Assembly: GCA_036475545.1 (NCBI GenBank)
Contig: JAZGAE010000013.1
Span: forward strand, 1-24,144
Reading direction: 5' to 3'
Origin: JAZGAE01 sp036475545
GTDB taxonomy: Bacteria; Pseudomonadota; Alphaproteobacteria; DATDPM01
Length of the DNA stretch: 24,144 bases
The translations under genes were made by a program, and so were the position numbers. The notes under the pieces were generated by a model. It made no database searches. It was not told where the DNA came from and saw nothing but the letters and a program-made list of their open reading frames with translations. Positions 15,016-23,029 of this stretch are shown here, piece after piece. Numbering within the stretch: position 1 is the first letter of the stretch; each line of letters starts with the position of its first letter.

Positions 15016-17040
15016 ATGCGGGCCGAACTCACAAAGAGATTCTTCGATTTGCCCTTTCATCGATCTCTGGCCCGATGTCGGCTGTGCTGGAGAGTTACCC
15101 TTGCCGTCTTTGTTAGCATCTTTGTCATCGAAGGCGTCATTCTCATCCCTTCGTATCATAACTACGAAAGGGACCTTCTGGCCCGGCTGGAACAAGTCGG
15201 CCGCGCCACCGCAAGGTCTCTGTTTCGTCTAACGCCGCCACAGGCAACCGTCCGCGAAATTCTCCTGTCCGCGGAAAATCTGATCGCCGGGTCCTCCCTC
15301 AAGGGCGGTGCCCTTTACCACGTCAACGGACGCTTTATCGGCACCTTTGGGGAAGCGCCGGACCTTACCTATGGCGAGAGCGGCCATGGAACACCGCTTC
15401 CCCTCAGGAGTGCAGAGGGAACACGCTACGAAGTGGTGTGGAACGCCGAGGAAATCGGGGCGGAATACGTCGTCGTGGGCCGTCTCGATTCCTCCTGGGT
15501 GGCCCCTGAACTGCGGCGATTCGTCTTGCGAATCGCCGGCCTGGTGATGTTGGTCGCTACCTTCGTGACTGTGGTCACCATGATGATCCTGGGGCTCACG
15601 GTTCTCGCCCCCATCCTTCATCTCCGCCAGAACCTGCTCGCCGCCGCCGGCGATCCGGCCGACAGCCAGCGCTTCATGGTGCCCTCGGACCGCGACGATG
15701 AACTGGGCGACGTTCTGGAAAGCTTCAACCGCATGCTCGGTCAGGTCTCCAGCAGCATTGCCGACATCAAAGAAAGAGAGGCAAGGCTCGCCAAGCTGAA
15801 CCGCTCGCTCGAACAACGGGTCGAGTCCCGCACCCGGGAGCTGGCCGAAAAGTCGGGTTTGCTGGGGGCGACCTTCGACAACATGGCCGAGGGATTGGCC
15901 GTGATCGACACCGACCTCAACATCGTCGCCTTCAACCATCGCTATCTCGACCTGTTCGAACTCCCGACCGACCGCTTTCAGCCGGGCGATCCTTTCGAGG
16001 ACTTCGTGCGCTATGGCGCCGAACGCGGCGAATACGGCGAGTACGGCAACGGCGACATCGACGCGCTGGTAAGCGCCAGACTCGAACTGGCCTGCCATCT
16101 CGAGTCTCGCACCTACGTGCACACGCGGCCCAACGGCGCGGTTATCGAGATGCGCTGCAACCGCATGCCCGAGGGCGAACTCGTTGTTACCTTCGCTGAC
16201 ATTACCGACCGCAAGAAAGCAGAGGCCGAGATTCAGGACACCCGGGAGTGCCTGGAGCAACAGGGAATGGACCTCGCCGATCTGGCTGAAAGCCTGGCCA
16301 CTGCGCGGGACGAGGCAGAGCGGGCCAACCACACCAAGTCCGAGTTCCTGGCTAACATGAGCCACGAGCTCAGGACTCCGCTCAACGCCATTATCGGCTT
16401 CGCCGAAATCATCAAGGACCAGCTTTTCGGTTCCCGCGAGCCGCACAAGTATCAAGAGTACGCCAGGGACATTCACGCAAGCGGAAACCACTTGCTCGAG
16501 GTCATCAACGATATTCTCGACCTCTCCAAGATCGAGGTGGGCAAGCTCGAACTCCACGAGGAGACCGTCGAAATCGGCTCGATGGTCGCGAGCTGCACGC
16601 AGCTGGTCATCACCCGGGCGCAACAGGCCCAGGTGCATCTGCGAGCGGATGTCGCGGCCGACTTGCCGAAGATCTACGTGGACGAGCGTAAGATCAGGCA
16701 GGTCCTGATCAACCTGCTCTCCAACGCGGTCAAGTTCACGCCGGAGGGGGGCGAAGTGAAGATCTCGGCGCGAATCGCCCGCGAGGGCCAGCTCGTGCTG
16801 ACGGTGGCCGACACCGGGATCGGCATCGCCCCCGAGGACATCGAGCGCGCCATGTCCGCCTTCGGCCAAGTGGACAGCTCCCTGAGCCGCAAATACCACG
16901 GGACGGGCCTCGGGTTGCCGCTCACCAAAGCCCTCACCGAGCTGCACGGGGGAATCCTGGATCTGCGAAGCGAGGTCGGCGCCGGCACCACCGTGACCAT
17001 AACTCTGCCGTCCGAGCGCGTCATGACGCGCGCCGCATGA
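15016..17040 (+). CDS. Membrane-bound PAS-domain sensor histidine kinase
   Basis: The protein has 674 residues. TM1 is near 25-48 (VTLAVFVSIFVIEGVILIPS). A periplasmic sensor region of about 120 residues follows, then TM2 near 175-200 (LVMLVATFVTVVTMMILGL) and a HAMP-like linker. A coiled coil (RSLEQRVESRTRELAEKS) leads into a PAS domain (about 285-400). A second coiled coil precedes HisKA with MSHELRTPLN (phospho-acceptor His450), then HATPase motifs NLLSNAVKF (N box), DTGIGI (G1) and GTGLGLPL (G2). There is no receiver domain, so the partner is a separate regulator. The atypical receiver at 10058-10990 is not adjacent, and no cognate regulator is encoded next to it. The start is ATG 15016, with no strong ribosome site. 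The signal sensed is unknown. Confidence 0.93.
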   Translation: MRAELTKRFFDLPFHRSLARCRLCWRVTLAVFVSIFVIEGVILIPSYHNYERDLLARLEQVGRATARSLFRLTPPQATVREILLSAENLIAGSSLKGGALYHVNGRFIGTFGEAPDLTYGESGHGTPLPLRSAEGTRYEVVWNAEEIGAEYVVVGRLDSSWVAPELRRFVLRIAGLVMLVATFVTVVTMMILGLTVLAPILHLRQNLLAAAGDPADSQRFMVPSDRDDELGDVLESFNRMLGQVSSSIADIKEREARLAKLNRSLEQRVESRTRELAEKSGLLGATFDNMAEGLAVIDTDLNIVAFNHRYLDLFELPTDRFQPGDPFEDFVRYGAERGEYGEYGNGDIDALVSARLELACHLESRTYVHTRPNGAVIEMRCNRMPEGELVVTFADITDRKKAEAEIQDTRECLEQQGMDLADLAESLATARDEAERANHTKSEFLANMSHELRTPLNAIIGFAEIIKDQLFGSREPHKYQEYARDIHASGNHLLEVINDILDLSKIEVGKLELHEETVEIGSMVASCTQLVITRAQQAQVHLRADVAADLPKIYVDERKIRQVLINLLSNAVKFTPEGGEVKISARIAREGQLVLTVADTGIGIAPEDIERAMSAFGQVDSSLSRKYHGTGLGLPLTKALTELHGGILDLRSEVGAGTTVTITLPSERVMTRAA

Positions 17041-17069
17041 AACGTTAGGTATGCGCTAGTCGCACGAGT

Positions 17070-17540
17070 TCACCTCGCGCACGGCTGCCATTCCCGCGCC
17101 AAGCGTTCTGCTTCGGCCAACTCTTCCCGAGCCATGCGTGCGGCGACGAGCTCTTTGCGTTCCGCCGCCCACGCGTAACCCTGGGCCGCGGCCAGGCTCA
17201 GCCACAGGTACGCCTGGATGCGATCCCTTCGGACGCCGCGGCCCGTGAGGTACATCTCGCCCAGATTCAGCTGCGCGATCCCGTGCCCCTGCTCCGCCGC
17301 GCGCCGGTACCAGTCGGCCGCCCTGGAGCCGTCTTGGGGAACGCCGAGACCAGATCGGTACAGGCCAGCCAGGGCCACTTGCGCGTCGGCGTCGCCGGCG
17401 GCGGCGAGATCGGCCCACTCGCGATATGCGGCCCTGTAATCGCCCCCGTCGAAGGCGCGAAGGCCGTCGGCGAAATCGGCCGAGGTCGGCAGCGCAAGCC
17501 CGGCGAACAGCGCCGCGGCCAAAAGAATACGGACCGCCAT
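17070..17540 (-). CDS. Exported Sel1-repeat (SLR/TPR-like) protein
   Basis: The protein has 156 residues with a signal peptide (MAVRILLAAALFAGLALPTSA). About three Sel1-like helical hairpins follow: YREWADLAAAGDADAQVALA, YRRAAEQGHGIAQLNLGEMY and LSLAAAQGYAWAAERKEL. The A-x-x-G-x-x-x-A-Q-x-x-L-G pattern is diagnostic. Sel1 repeats bind other proteins; here the product would act in the periplasm or on the envelope. The start is ATG 17538-17540 with GGAG 7 bases upstream. It converges with the histidine kinase gene, 29 bp apart. Partner and role cannot be inferred from neighbours. Confidence 0.85.
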   Translation of the reverse strand: MAVRILLAAALFAGLALPTSADFADGLRAFDGGDYRAAYREWADLAAAGDADAQVALAGLYRSGLGVPQDGSRAADWYRRAAEQGHGIAQLNLGEMYLTGRGVRRDRIQAYLWLSLAAAQGYAWAAERKELVAARMAREELAEAERLAREWQPCAR

Positions 17541-17927
17541 GGCGTCTCTCCGTACGCGTAGTTACCCGGAAAGGCTAGCACGGCCACCAGTCACGCGCCT
17601 TCACAAGCCCGCGACCGCCGCCGCGTTCCCAGCGGCGTCAAGAAGTTCCAGAGACCTGCGTCTCCTGATCGCACGTATTCGCACTCAGGCGTGTGTCATA
17701 GCGGCTATGGTGGTGAATGATCGCGGTGCGGCTTCGAAGCTTTCTTGTTGCCGACTCACGAATAACCGCACGCGAGATTTCGGCATTCAGAACGGCAGCC
17801 GCACCAATGCGCGTTTGTTATTCCGCAAGAAATGTAACTATTTCTTAATGTGTCACTAGTACTTGTTCGCTGCTTTGTGGTGGGTTATAAGCCACTCGCA
17901 TCTATGACAAATTGCAAGGAGTACTCC
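17541..17927. other. AT-richer intergenic region upstream of the H1-like gene
   Basis: About 390 bp contain no recognisable gene. GC content drops visibly from about 17690 onward relative to flanking genes. Its right part holds the promoter at 17863-17891. Confidence 0.5.
17863..17891 (+). promoter_or_regulatory. Sigma70-type promoter for the H1-like gene
   Basis: TTGTTC (17863-17868) and TATAAG (17886-17891) are 17 bases apart. The expected start near 17898 would give a leader of about 30 bases before the ATG at 17928, with AAGGAG 7 bases upstream of the ATG. This is a compact layout typical of a well-expressed gene. Confidence 0.6.
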
Positions 17928-18350
17928 ATGGCTACGAACAGCGCGTCCTCTCGCACGGCGCTCGCCAGGAAGCGGGCATCGGCCAGGGCCAAGCCGAAGG
18001 CGACGAGGAGAAAGGTGGCAACGACGCGCAGGGCGACACGCGCGAGGGCTCGCCCGGCACGCAAGAGAGTCGCCGCCAGAAAGCCCGCCACGGCCAGGAA
18101 GACCGTCGCCAAGAAGCGCACGGTCAAGAAGGTCGCCAAGAAACGCACGGTCAAGAAGGTCGCCAAGAAGCGCGTGGCCAGGAAGACCGCCGCCAAGAAG
18201 CGCGGGGCCAAGAAGACCACTGCTAGGCGGCGCGTGGCGCGGAGGCCCGCGGCGAAGAAGGCAGCGTCCAAGAAACGCGCGGCCTCGAAGCCGATGAAGC
18301 CGATGATGAGCGTAAGGGTCTACGGGCCGTATGGCTCGCGGGTCCTCTAG
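17928..18350 (+). CDS. Histone H1-like Lys/Arg/Ala-rich DNA-binding protein
   Basis: The protein has 140 residues and consists almost wholly of Lys, Arg, Ala, Thr and Val, arranged in pentad-like AAKKR/AVKKR units from about residue 30 to 125. This resembles eukaryotic H1 C-terminal tails and bacterial H1-like proteins (chlamydial Hc2, AlgP-type). It most likely binds DNA or RNA non-specifically and compacts the nucleoid. The tail MKPMMSVRVYGPYGSRVL is non-repetitive and hydrophobic-aromatic, so it may be a contact surface. I chose ATG 17928 over the longer reading from 17850 because an AAGGAG ribosome site precedes it and the extra residues are unlike the rest. Acidic shadow frames exist in the same DNA but are artefacts of the repeats. 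Family assignment rests on composition. Confidence 0.8.
   Translation: MATNSASSRTALARKRASARAKPKATRRKVATTRRATRARARPARKRVAARKPATARKTVAKKRTVKKVAKKRTVKKVAKKRVARKTAAKKRGAKKTTARRRVARRPAAKKAASKKRAASKPMKPMMSVRVYGPYGSRVL
18111..18218 (+). repeat. 27-bp tandem repeats in the H1-like gene
   Basis: Units at 18111-18137 and 18138-18164 differ by one base, and each encodes KKRTVKKVA. Units at 18165-18191 and 18192-18218 are diverged versions. The period preserves the frame, so copy-number change would lengthen or shorten the basic tail. Confidence 0.85.
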
Positions 18351-18441
18351 TCGGTTCTTTCGGACTTAGGGTCGACGCGGTCCAGGGGCTCTAGCGGTCC
18401 TCGTCAACGCCGCCCGGCCCTGTGGCCGTCTTAGAAGAATG

Positions 18442-18477
18442 ACGCCCCGTGGCGCGATCCGCCGCGGGGCGTTTTTC
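18442..18477 (+). terminator. Rho-independent terminator after the H1-like gene
   Basis: ACGCCCCG-T-GGCG (18442-18454) pairs with CGCC-G-CGGGGCGT (18460-18472), a 13-bp stem with one U-G pair around a 5-base loop. TTTTCTT follows directly. It lies about 90 bp past the H1-like stop, and the T tract is on the plus strand only. Confidence 0.9.
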
Positions 18478-18587
18478 TTCACCTCTTGAGCCCCCCTCGT
18501 CAGCCGAGGCGCTTGGGCCCGCGGGAACGCCCTCTCTTCGACCCGGGCTCCGAGGCGGCGCCGGCTGCCGAGCGCCGGCACGCTTTC

Positions 18588-19058
18588 TCACAACCAGCGT
18601 CGCACCGACGATTTGTAGCTGCGATACCCGTCGCCGAACTTGCTTTCCAGATACCGCTCCTCCCGGGCGATCACCCCATAGCGGATCACGATCAGAACCG
18701 GAACGAGCATGGCGAGAACCCAAAGGCTGTCCAGGCCAACCGCGATCCCGACGTAGATCAGGCTAAGGGCGATATAGATCGGGTTGCGGGTAATCCGGAA
18801 GGGCCCCGTGGTGATGATCGCGGTCACCGGCCGGTCCGTTCGGAAATGGGTCTCGGCCTTCTTGAACTCGCGGATGGCGAGCCCCATCAGGCTCGCCCCC
18901 GATGCAATGAAGAACAACCCCAAGACTAGTCGACGGGGAACGGAAAGCATATCCGACGGCCACAAGAACTCGGGCACGAGCCCCACCGCCAAGGCGGCCA
19001 AGTAGATGAGCGGCGGCCGGGCGATCACGCCGGGATGATCGTGCTCCACCTGCTCCAT
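18588..19058 (-). CDS. Second ICMT/PEMT-like membrane methyltransferase
   Basis: The protein has 156 residues with hydrophobic segments near 18-32, 43-60, 93-112 and 115-135. TTGPFRITRNPIYIA (about 87-101) and the terminal E-E-R-Y-L-E-S-K-F-G-D-G-Y-R-S-Y-K sequence form the SAM-binding signature of the isoprenylcysteine methyltransferase / phospholipid methyltransferase superfamily. I chose ATG 19056-19058 because AGGA lies 9 bases upstream and the preceding 20 residues (from 19118) are not membrane-like. It shares the fold but little sequence with the product of 94-606. Substrate unknown. It is divergent from the exported PCM gene at 19323. Confidence 0.78.
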   Translation of the reverse strand: MEQVEHDHPGVIARPPLIYLAALAVGLVPEFLWPSDMLSVPRRLVLGLFFIASGASLMGLAIREFKKAETHFRTDRPVTAIITTGPFRITRNPIYIALSLIYVGIAVGLDSLWVLAMLVPVLIVIRYGVIAREERYLESKFGDGYRSYKSSVRRWL

Positions 19059-19322
19059 TGCGCAACGTCCTGGCAGCGGATCGGCGCCGGCCTCGGGACA
19101 ACGGCTTACCGGGCTCATACTGCGGTCAGGGAGCCCCCGTTGGCAACCTCGCGGCCCGGCTCAGCAGATCGGCCGCCGCACGGCCCTGTTCAAATCGGCC
19201 GGGTGAGCCGGTAAGGTCTCACGTCGAACGTGACTTCGGTGCGCGCCGGCCTGCGCCTCGCTTCGGCGGCGGCGTCCAGGGGCCGCCGTCCCGGGCACTC
19301 GATCGCGGGAGAAGGAGGGACA

Positions 19323-20060
19323 GTGAGCCGGCTCCATTCCTTGCCTGTTGTCGCTGCCGCGCTCGCCCTGTTCGCTCTCGGCGAGGCGGCGGCGGGCGGC
19401 GAGCGGGCCGCGCAACGCGATAGGATGGTCCGTGTGATCGAAGCCATTGCCGAATCGGTGGCCAACGGCTCGGTCCCCCGCTTGCTGGATGCGGACGTGC
19501 TCGAGGCCATGAGGAAGGTCCCGCGCCACGCCCTGGTGCCGAAGGACGTGCGCCCGTATTCGTATGAGGACCGGCCGCTTCCCATCGGTTACGGGCAGAC
19601 GATCTCGCAACCCTACATCGTGGCGCTGATGACGCACTTGCTGGAGGTCGATGCCGGCGACGTGGTGCTCGAGGTCGGGACCGGCTCGGGCTACCAGGCG
19701 GCGGTGCTCTCCGAGCTGGTCCGCGACGTCTACACGATCGAGATCGTCGAACCGCTCGCGGACCGGGCAAGCGAGGATCTGCGCCGGCTCGGCTACGACA
19801 ACGTGACGGTCCGCGCCGGCGACGGCTACTACGGCTGGGAGGAGCACGCTCCGTTCGACGGGATCGTCGTCACGGCCGCGGCGAGCTACATCCCGCCGCC
19901 GTTGATCGATCAGCTCCGTCCGGGGGCCAAGATGGTGATCCCCGTGGGCGCGAGCTTCTTGGTGCAGCACCTGATGCTGGTCGAGAAGGACGCGGCCGGC
20001 GAGGTCACGACCACGTTGCTGCTGCCCGTCCGGTTCGTGCCGCTCCGGGGCGGGCACTGA
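19323..20060 (+). CDS. pcm: Exported protein-L-isoaspartate O-methyltransferase
   Basis: The protein has 245 residues. Residues 1-25 (SRLHSLPVVAAALALFALGEA after the start) form a signal peptide, so unlike the usual enzyme this one should work outside the cytoplasm. The classical PCM motifs are intact: RHALVPKDVRPYSYED, LPIGYGQTISQPYIVA and VLEVGTGSGYQAAVLS. The T-I-S-Q-P substrate loop is present, so isoaspartyl methylation is plausible. SAM supply in the periplasm is a problem; the signal segment may instead anchor it, facing the cytoplasm. The start is GTG 19323, with GGAGAAGGAGGG directly upstream, preferred over the longer ATG at 19230 that adds Arg-rich residues. It ends 3 bases before the next gene, implying translational coupling. 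Confidence 0.85.
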   Translation: MSRLHSLPVVAAALALFALGEAAAGGERAAQRDRMVRVIEAIAESVANGSVPRLLDADVLEAMRKVPRHALVPKDVRPYSYEDRPLPIGYGQTISQPYIVALMTHLLEVDAGDVVLEVGTGSGYQAAVLSELVRDVYTIEIVEPLADRASEDLRRLGYDNVTVRAGDGYYGWEEHAPFDGIVVTAAASYIPPPLIDQLRPGAKMVIPVGASFLVQHLMLVEKDAAGEVTTTLLLPVRFVPLRGGH

Positions 20061-20063
20061 GCC

Positions 20064-22496
20064 ATGTCCTTGCTGGCCGCGGTCTTCGCGCTTTCGACCG
20101 CGGCGATCGCCTATGAGATCCTGCTCACAAGGCTCTTTTCCATCGTCCTCTGGCACCACTTCGCCTTCATGATCATCAGCCTGGCGCTCCTCGGCATAGG
20201 CGCCAGCGGCACCTTCCTCTGCTTCGCCCGCCGCCGGCTCGAATCGCGCTTCGCCCTTTCCTTCGCAGGCTTCGCCGCGGGGTTCGGCGTTCTCTCGGTG
20301 GGCAGCTTCGCCCTCGCGCTCCGCGTTCCCTTCAACCCGCTGGAGGTGGTGTGGGACCTCCGCCAGCAGCTTTACCTCCTACAGGTCTACCTGCTGCTTG
20401 CCGTGCCCTTCTTCTGCACCGGAACCTGCATCGGCCTCGCGCTGTCCCGGTTCGGGACCCGGATCGGGGCCATCTACCGCTCGGACCTGCTGGGGGCCGG
20501 CGCCGGGGCGCTGCTCGTGGTGGCCGCGCTCTATCGCTTGGCGCCGCAGGACTGCTTGCGCCTCGTAAGCGGACTCGGCCTCGTCGCCGCCGCCCTCGGC
20601 GCCCTGCACGGCGCGCCTCGGCGCTGGCCTGCCGCCGCCCTCGCGGTGGTGGCGCTCACCCTTCCCTTCGCCTGGCCGGACGCCTGGATCACCCCGCGCC
20701 CCTCCCCCTACAAGGGCCTGAGCCTGGCCCTCAACGTGCCGGAGGCGCGGGTGGTGGCGGAGCGTTCAGGCCCCCTCGGCTGGCTCGCCGTGGTCGAAAG
20801 TCCGAAGGTGCCCTTTCGCCACGCCCCGGGCCTGAGCCTTCGCGCCCGGCAAGAGCCGCCGGAACAGCTCGGCGTCTTCACCGACGGTGGCGGCCTGACC
20901 GCCATCACGCGCTTCCGGGGCGACCTCGGGCCGCTCGCCTATCTCGACCAGCAGACGGCGGCGCTCCCGTTCCACCTACTGGAGAGGCCGCGGACCCTGG
21001 TGCTGGGCTCGGGAGGCGGCGCCGACGTGCTCTTGGCGCTCCTGCACGGGGCCCAAGCCGTGGACGCGGTCGAGATCAATCCCCAGCTCGTCGAGCTCGT
21101 GCGCAGCGACTACGGCGACTTCGCCGGCCGGCTCTACGAGCACGAGGGGGTCGCCGTCCACGTGGCGGAGGCGCGCAGCTTCGTGGCGGGGAGCGGGCGC
21201 GACTGGGACCTCATCCACGTGGCCTTGCTGGATTCCTTCAGTGCGGCGGCCGCCGGCGTGCTTTCCCTGAGCGAGAGCACGCTCTACACCGTCGAGGCGC
21301 TCGAGTCGTACCTCGATCACGTGGCCCCCGGCGGCGTGCTCGCCATCACCCGCTGGCTCAAGGTGCCGCCCCGCGACAGCGTCAAGCTCTTCGCCACCGC
21401 CGTCCTGGCCCTGGAACGATCGGGCGTGGAGGCGCCCGGCGACCGCCTCGCGCTGATCCGAAGCTGGAACACGGCCACCCTCGTCGTCAAGAACGGCCGG
21501 CTCGGCCCGGGCGAGGTGGCCGCGCTGCGCGCCTTCGCCGAGGAACGCGGCTTCGACCTCGCCTATTATCCTGGCATCGGGCGCGACGAGACCAACCGAT
21601 ACACCCGCCTCGCCGAGCCCTATCTCTTCGAGGCGTCGGCGGCGATCCTGGGACCCGAGCGGCACCGCTTCTTCGACGACTACAAGTTCCACGTGCAGCC
21701 GGCCACCGACGACAGCCCCTACTTCTTCCGCTTCTTCAAATGGCGGCTGTTGCCGGAGGTCCTGGCCATGACGGGGCGCAGCGGCGTCACCCTGCTCGAA
21801 GGCGGTTACCTGGTGCTGGCCGCGACGGCGATTCAGGCGGCCGCGTTGAGCGCCGTCATCGTTCTCCTCCCACTTTGGTGGCTGAGGCCCACGGCGGCGG
21901 CGCGAATGCGCGAGGTAAGGCGCGGCCGGCTGGTGGTGTACTTCTTCGCGCTCGGCCTCGGCTTCCTCTTCATCGAGATCGCCTTCATCCAGCGCTTCGT
22001 CCTGTTCCTGGGCCACCCTCTTTTCGCCATCGCCGTGGTGCTCGCCGCCTTCCTCGGTTTCGCGGGACTGGGGAGCGGCTTCTCCGCGCGCTTCGCGGAG
22101 CGGGCGACGGGCGAGGCGGCCGCCCCCGGCCTGGGCCCCCTGCCCCCCATCGCCCTCGCCGTCGCCGGGATCATCCTCTTCGCGGGCGCCTATCTGGCGC
22201 TGCTGCCGTCGCTCTTTCAGGAGCTCATCCCGCAGCCCACGCCGGTCAAGGTGATCGTCTCGATCGCCCTGATCGCGCCGCTCGCCTTCTGCATGGGTAT
22301 GCCCTTCCCGTTGGGGCTGCGCCGGGTGTCCACCCAGGCGCCGGCCCTCGTCCCCTGGGCCTGGGCGGTGAACGGCTGCGCGTCCGTGCTCTCCGTGGTG
22401 CTGGCGAGCCTGTTGGCCACCCATTTCGGCTTCACATTCGTGGTGGCCTCGGCCATGGGCCTCTACGTCCTTGCCGCCGCCGCCTTCTGGCGTTGA
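20064..22496 (+). CDS. Polytopic membrane protein with spermidine-synthase-like SAM domain
   Basis: The protein has 810 residues in three parts. About six or seven N-terminal membrane helices (1-210) begin with TAAIAYEILLTRLFSIVLWH. A soluble SAM-binding domain follows, with LVLGSGGGADVLLALLHG (312-329), VDAVEINPQ and DLIHVALLDSFSAAAAG. A further set of about six membrane helices (575-810) contains GLGFLFIEIAFIQRFVLFLG and CMGMPFPLGLRR. The central domain looks like spermidine synthase but lacks the catalytic D-x-x-D-P pattern, so aminopropyl transfer is doubtful. Fused SpeE-like membrane proteins of this type are widespread and uncharacterised, as far as I know. The start ATG 20064 follows the exported-PCM stop by 3 bases. 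The pairing suggests a joint envelope role, perhaps SAM handling or methylation. Confidence 0.8.
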   Translation: MSLLAAVFALSTAAIAYEILLTRLFSIVLWHHFAFMIISLALLGIGASGTFLCFARRRLESRFALSFAGFAAGFGVLSVGSFALALRVPFNPLEVVWDLRQQLYLLQVYLLLAVPFFCTGTCIGLALSRFGTRIGAIYRSDLLGAGAGALLVVAALYRLAPQDCLRLVSGLGLVAAALGALHGAPRRWPAAALAVVALTLPFAWPDAWITPRPSPYKGLSLALNVPEARVVAERSGPLGWLAVVESPKVPFRHAPGLSLRARQEPPEQLGVFTDGGGLTAITRFRGDLGPLAYLDQQTAALPFHLLERPRTLVLGSGGGADVLLALLHGAQAVDAVEINPQLVELVRSDYGDFAGRLYEHEGVAVHVAEARSFVAGSGRDWDLIHVALLDSFSAAAAGVLSLSESTLYTVEALESYLDHVAPGGVLAITRWLKVPPRDSVKLFATAVLALERSGVEAPGDRLALIRSWNTATLVVKNGRLGPGEVAALRAFAEERGFDLAYYPGIGRDETNRYTRLAEPYLFEASAAILGPERHRFFDDYKFHVQPATDDSPYFFRFFKWRLLPEVLAMTGRSGVTLLEGGYLVLAATAIQAAALSAVIVLLPLWWLRPTAAARMREVRRGRLVVYFFALGLGFLFIEIAFIQRFVLFLGHPLFAIAVVLAAFLGFAGLGSGFSARFAERATGEAAAPGLGPLPPIALAVAGIILFAGAYLALLPSLFQELIPQPTPVKVIVSIALIAPLAFCMGMPFPLGLRRVSTQAPALVPWAWAVNGCASVLSVVLASLLATHFGFTFVVASAMGLYVLAAAAFWR

Positions 22497-22560
22497 CGCC
22501 CGCCGGGCCCGGGCCGATAAAAGGGGTGGTGGGCAGTGCGAGTTCAAGCCGGGGGGCGGC

Positions 22561-22812
22561 ATGGCCAGACCCGTCATAACCGTCAGCGTCGAATGCCACA
22601 GCGGCTACCGCGGCGACGAGACGCCGCGGCGGTTCTTCCTCGGGAAGAAGCGGATCGAGGTCGCCGAGGTCGTCGATTGCTGGCACGGCCCCGATCACCG
22701 TTACTTCAAGCTCTTGGGCGACGACGGCTGCACCTACATCCTACGTCACGACCAGGGGGCGGGGTTCTGGGAGCTGACCATGTTCAAGAGGGGCGACCTC
22801 GGGGGCGACTGA
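22561..22812 (+). CDS. Small conserved-looking protein of unknown function
   Basis: The protein has 83 residues and is soluble. It contains SVECHSGYRGDETPRRFFLG, IEVAEVVDCWHGPDHRYFK and TYILRHDQGAGFWELTMF. I recall similar short proteins in many proteobacteria with a V-E-C-x-x-G-Y-R-G start and a Y-I-L-R-H-D end, but I know of no function. The pattern of alternating strands suggests a small beta-barrel. I chose ATG 22561 since a G-rich stretch resembling a ribosome site precedes it and the 30 extra residues from 22471 are low-complexity. It is 64 bp after the SpeE-like gene and may be co-transcribed. Conserved Cys and His pairs could bind metal, but this is speculation. Confidence 0.7.
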   Translation: MARPVITVSVECHSGYRGDETPRRFFLGKKRIEVAEVVDCWHGPDHRYFKLLGDDGCTYILRHDQGAGFWELTMFKRGDLGGD

Positions 22813-22894
22813 GGCGCCGCACCCGTTCCCTGGCCGCCTCGGCGAGATCGTTGGCCGCCCCGCCCCTGCCCGCCCGCCTCTCACCGCGGAGTAA

Positions 22895-22906
22895 ATCATT
22901 TGTGAT
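22895..22906. promoter_or_regulatory. Small palindrome upstream of the ArsM-type gene
   Basis: ATCA-TTTG-TGAT is a perfect 4+4 palindrome about 125 bp before the ArsM start, in an AT-rich patch of otherwise GC-rich sequence. ArsR/SmtB regulators bind ATCA-type palindromes, but the site is short and no regulator gene is visible. Confidence 0.25.
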
Positions 22907-23029
22907 GTGATGGTGAGCCGGCCGTTTGATATGGTCTCGGGCGGAAGCGCGAACCACGGACGGCCAGCGGCGCGCGGCGTGGCCCGCAGGCCCCATTCGC
23001 CGCGGCGCCCCCTGGCAGGAGATCTCGAC

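Noticed and set aside
15229..16947. 572-codon minus-strand open frame opposite the histidine kinase.
   Set aside because: Shadow of the kinase reading frame; kinase motifs on the plus strand are unmistakable.
17912..18226. Gln/Glu/Gly/His-rich frame in the H1-like gene.
   Set aside because: Another frame of the same repeats, without its own ribosome site.
20976..22577. 533-codon minus-strand open frame opposite the SpeE-like gene, and a 742-codon plus-strand frame at 20351-22579.
   Set aside because: Both are high-GC shadows rich in Arg, Gly and Pro; the membrane-protein frame is the coherent one.
22811..22840. GAGGCG/CGCCTC stem after the 83-residue protein as a terminator.
   Set aside because: Only 6 bp with an 18-base loop and no T tract.
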